The notes beneath the pieces are model-generated. The model had not been told where the DNA came from, searched no databases, and saw only the letters and a list, made by a program, of their open reading frames with translations. Below are positions 13,641 to 13,718 of a DNA stretch of 13,718 bases, one piece after another. The stretch covers positions 1 to 13,718 of the forward strand of contig CAZYVA010000054.1 in the NCBI GenBank assembly GCA_964650695.1, in the 5' to 3' direction. Position 1 is the first letter of the stretch, and every line of letters begins with the position of its first letter. This DNA is from CAZYVA01 sp964650695. Its GTDB lineage: Bacteria; Bacillota; Clostridia; Lachnospirales; Lachnospiraceae. Both the position numbers and the translations under genes were made by a program.

Positions 13641-13718
13641 GATTTATATCGTATACACATAGACGTTTTCTATAATCGATAAAAAACCATTTGGAATGGA
13701 AAGATAAATGTGTTATAT

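Overview
The window looks like chromosome of a Gram-positive, roughly 50% GC member of the Clostridia, most likely Lachnospiraceae. This rests on strong AGGAGG-type ribosome binding sites, lipoprotein-style secretion, many GCG/GGC codons with a matching tRNA-Ala(CGC), and the style of the hybrid kinase and EAL proteins. The assignment is an inference from gene style; no marker gene is present. I see no IS element, phage gene or CRISPR array.

Layout. Positions 1-256 have no gene but hold a small hairpin and a perfect 18-bp inverted repeat. tRNA-Ala(CGC) lies at 257-329. After a structured, non-coding 186-nt stretch, a rightward signalling operon runs from 516 to 5182: a stand-alone two-receiver protein, a membrane-tethered BMP-family binding protein, and a hybrid histidine kinase ending in REC and HPt domains. 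A 247-nt gap with a ten-codon ORF and a convincing terminator hairpin leads to a REC-GGDEF(degenerate)-EAL protein (5430-7160). That gene overlaps a small Cys-rich zinc-ribbon protein, which is followed by a MATE exporter (7452-8834). A separately promoted ZIP metal transporter (8961-9761) ends at a clear terminator. The remaining right part is a leftward three-gene operon, 13514 to 10084: an SDF-family symporter resembling cystine carriers of the TcyP type, a small membrane-anchored helical protein, and a lipoprotein with two thioredoxin-like halves. It has a promoter overlapped by an 11-bp-arm palindrome at its head and a hairpin terminator at its end.

How the genes may work together. The binding protein has no ABC permease or ATPase beside it and overlaps the kinase gene, so it probably presents a ligand to the kinase. 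Phosphate could pass from kinase His324 to Asp623 to HPt His777, then to Asp187 of the two-receiver protein and/or Asp59 of the EAL protein. The EAL domain keeps its key motifs while its GGDEF domain has lost the catalytic Glu, so the probable output is c-di-GMP degradation. In the leftward operon, a cystine-like symporter next to a secreted monothiol thioredoxin-like lipoprotein suggests handling of extracellular disulfides or cystine. That link is inference.
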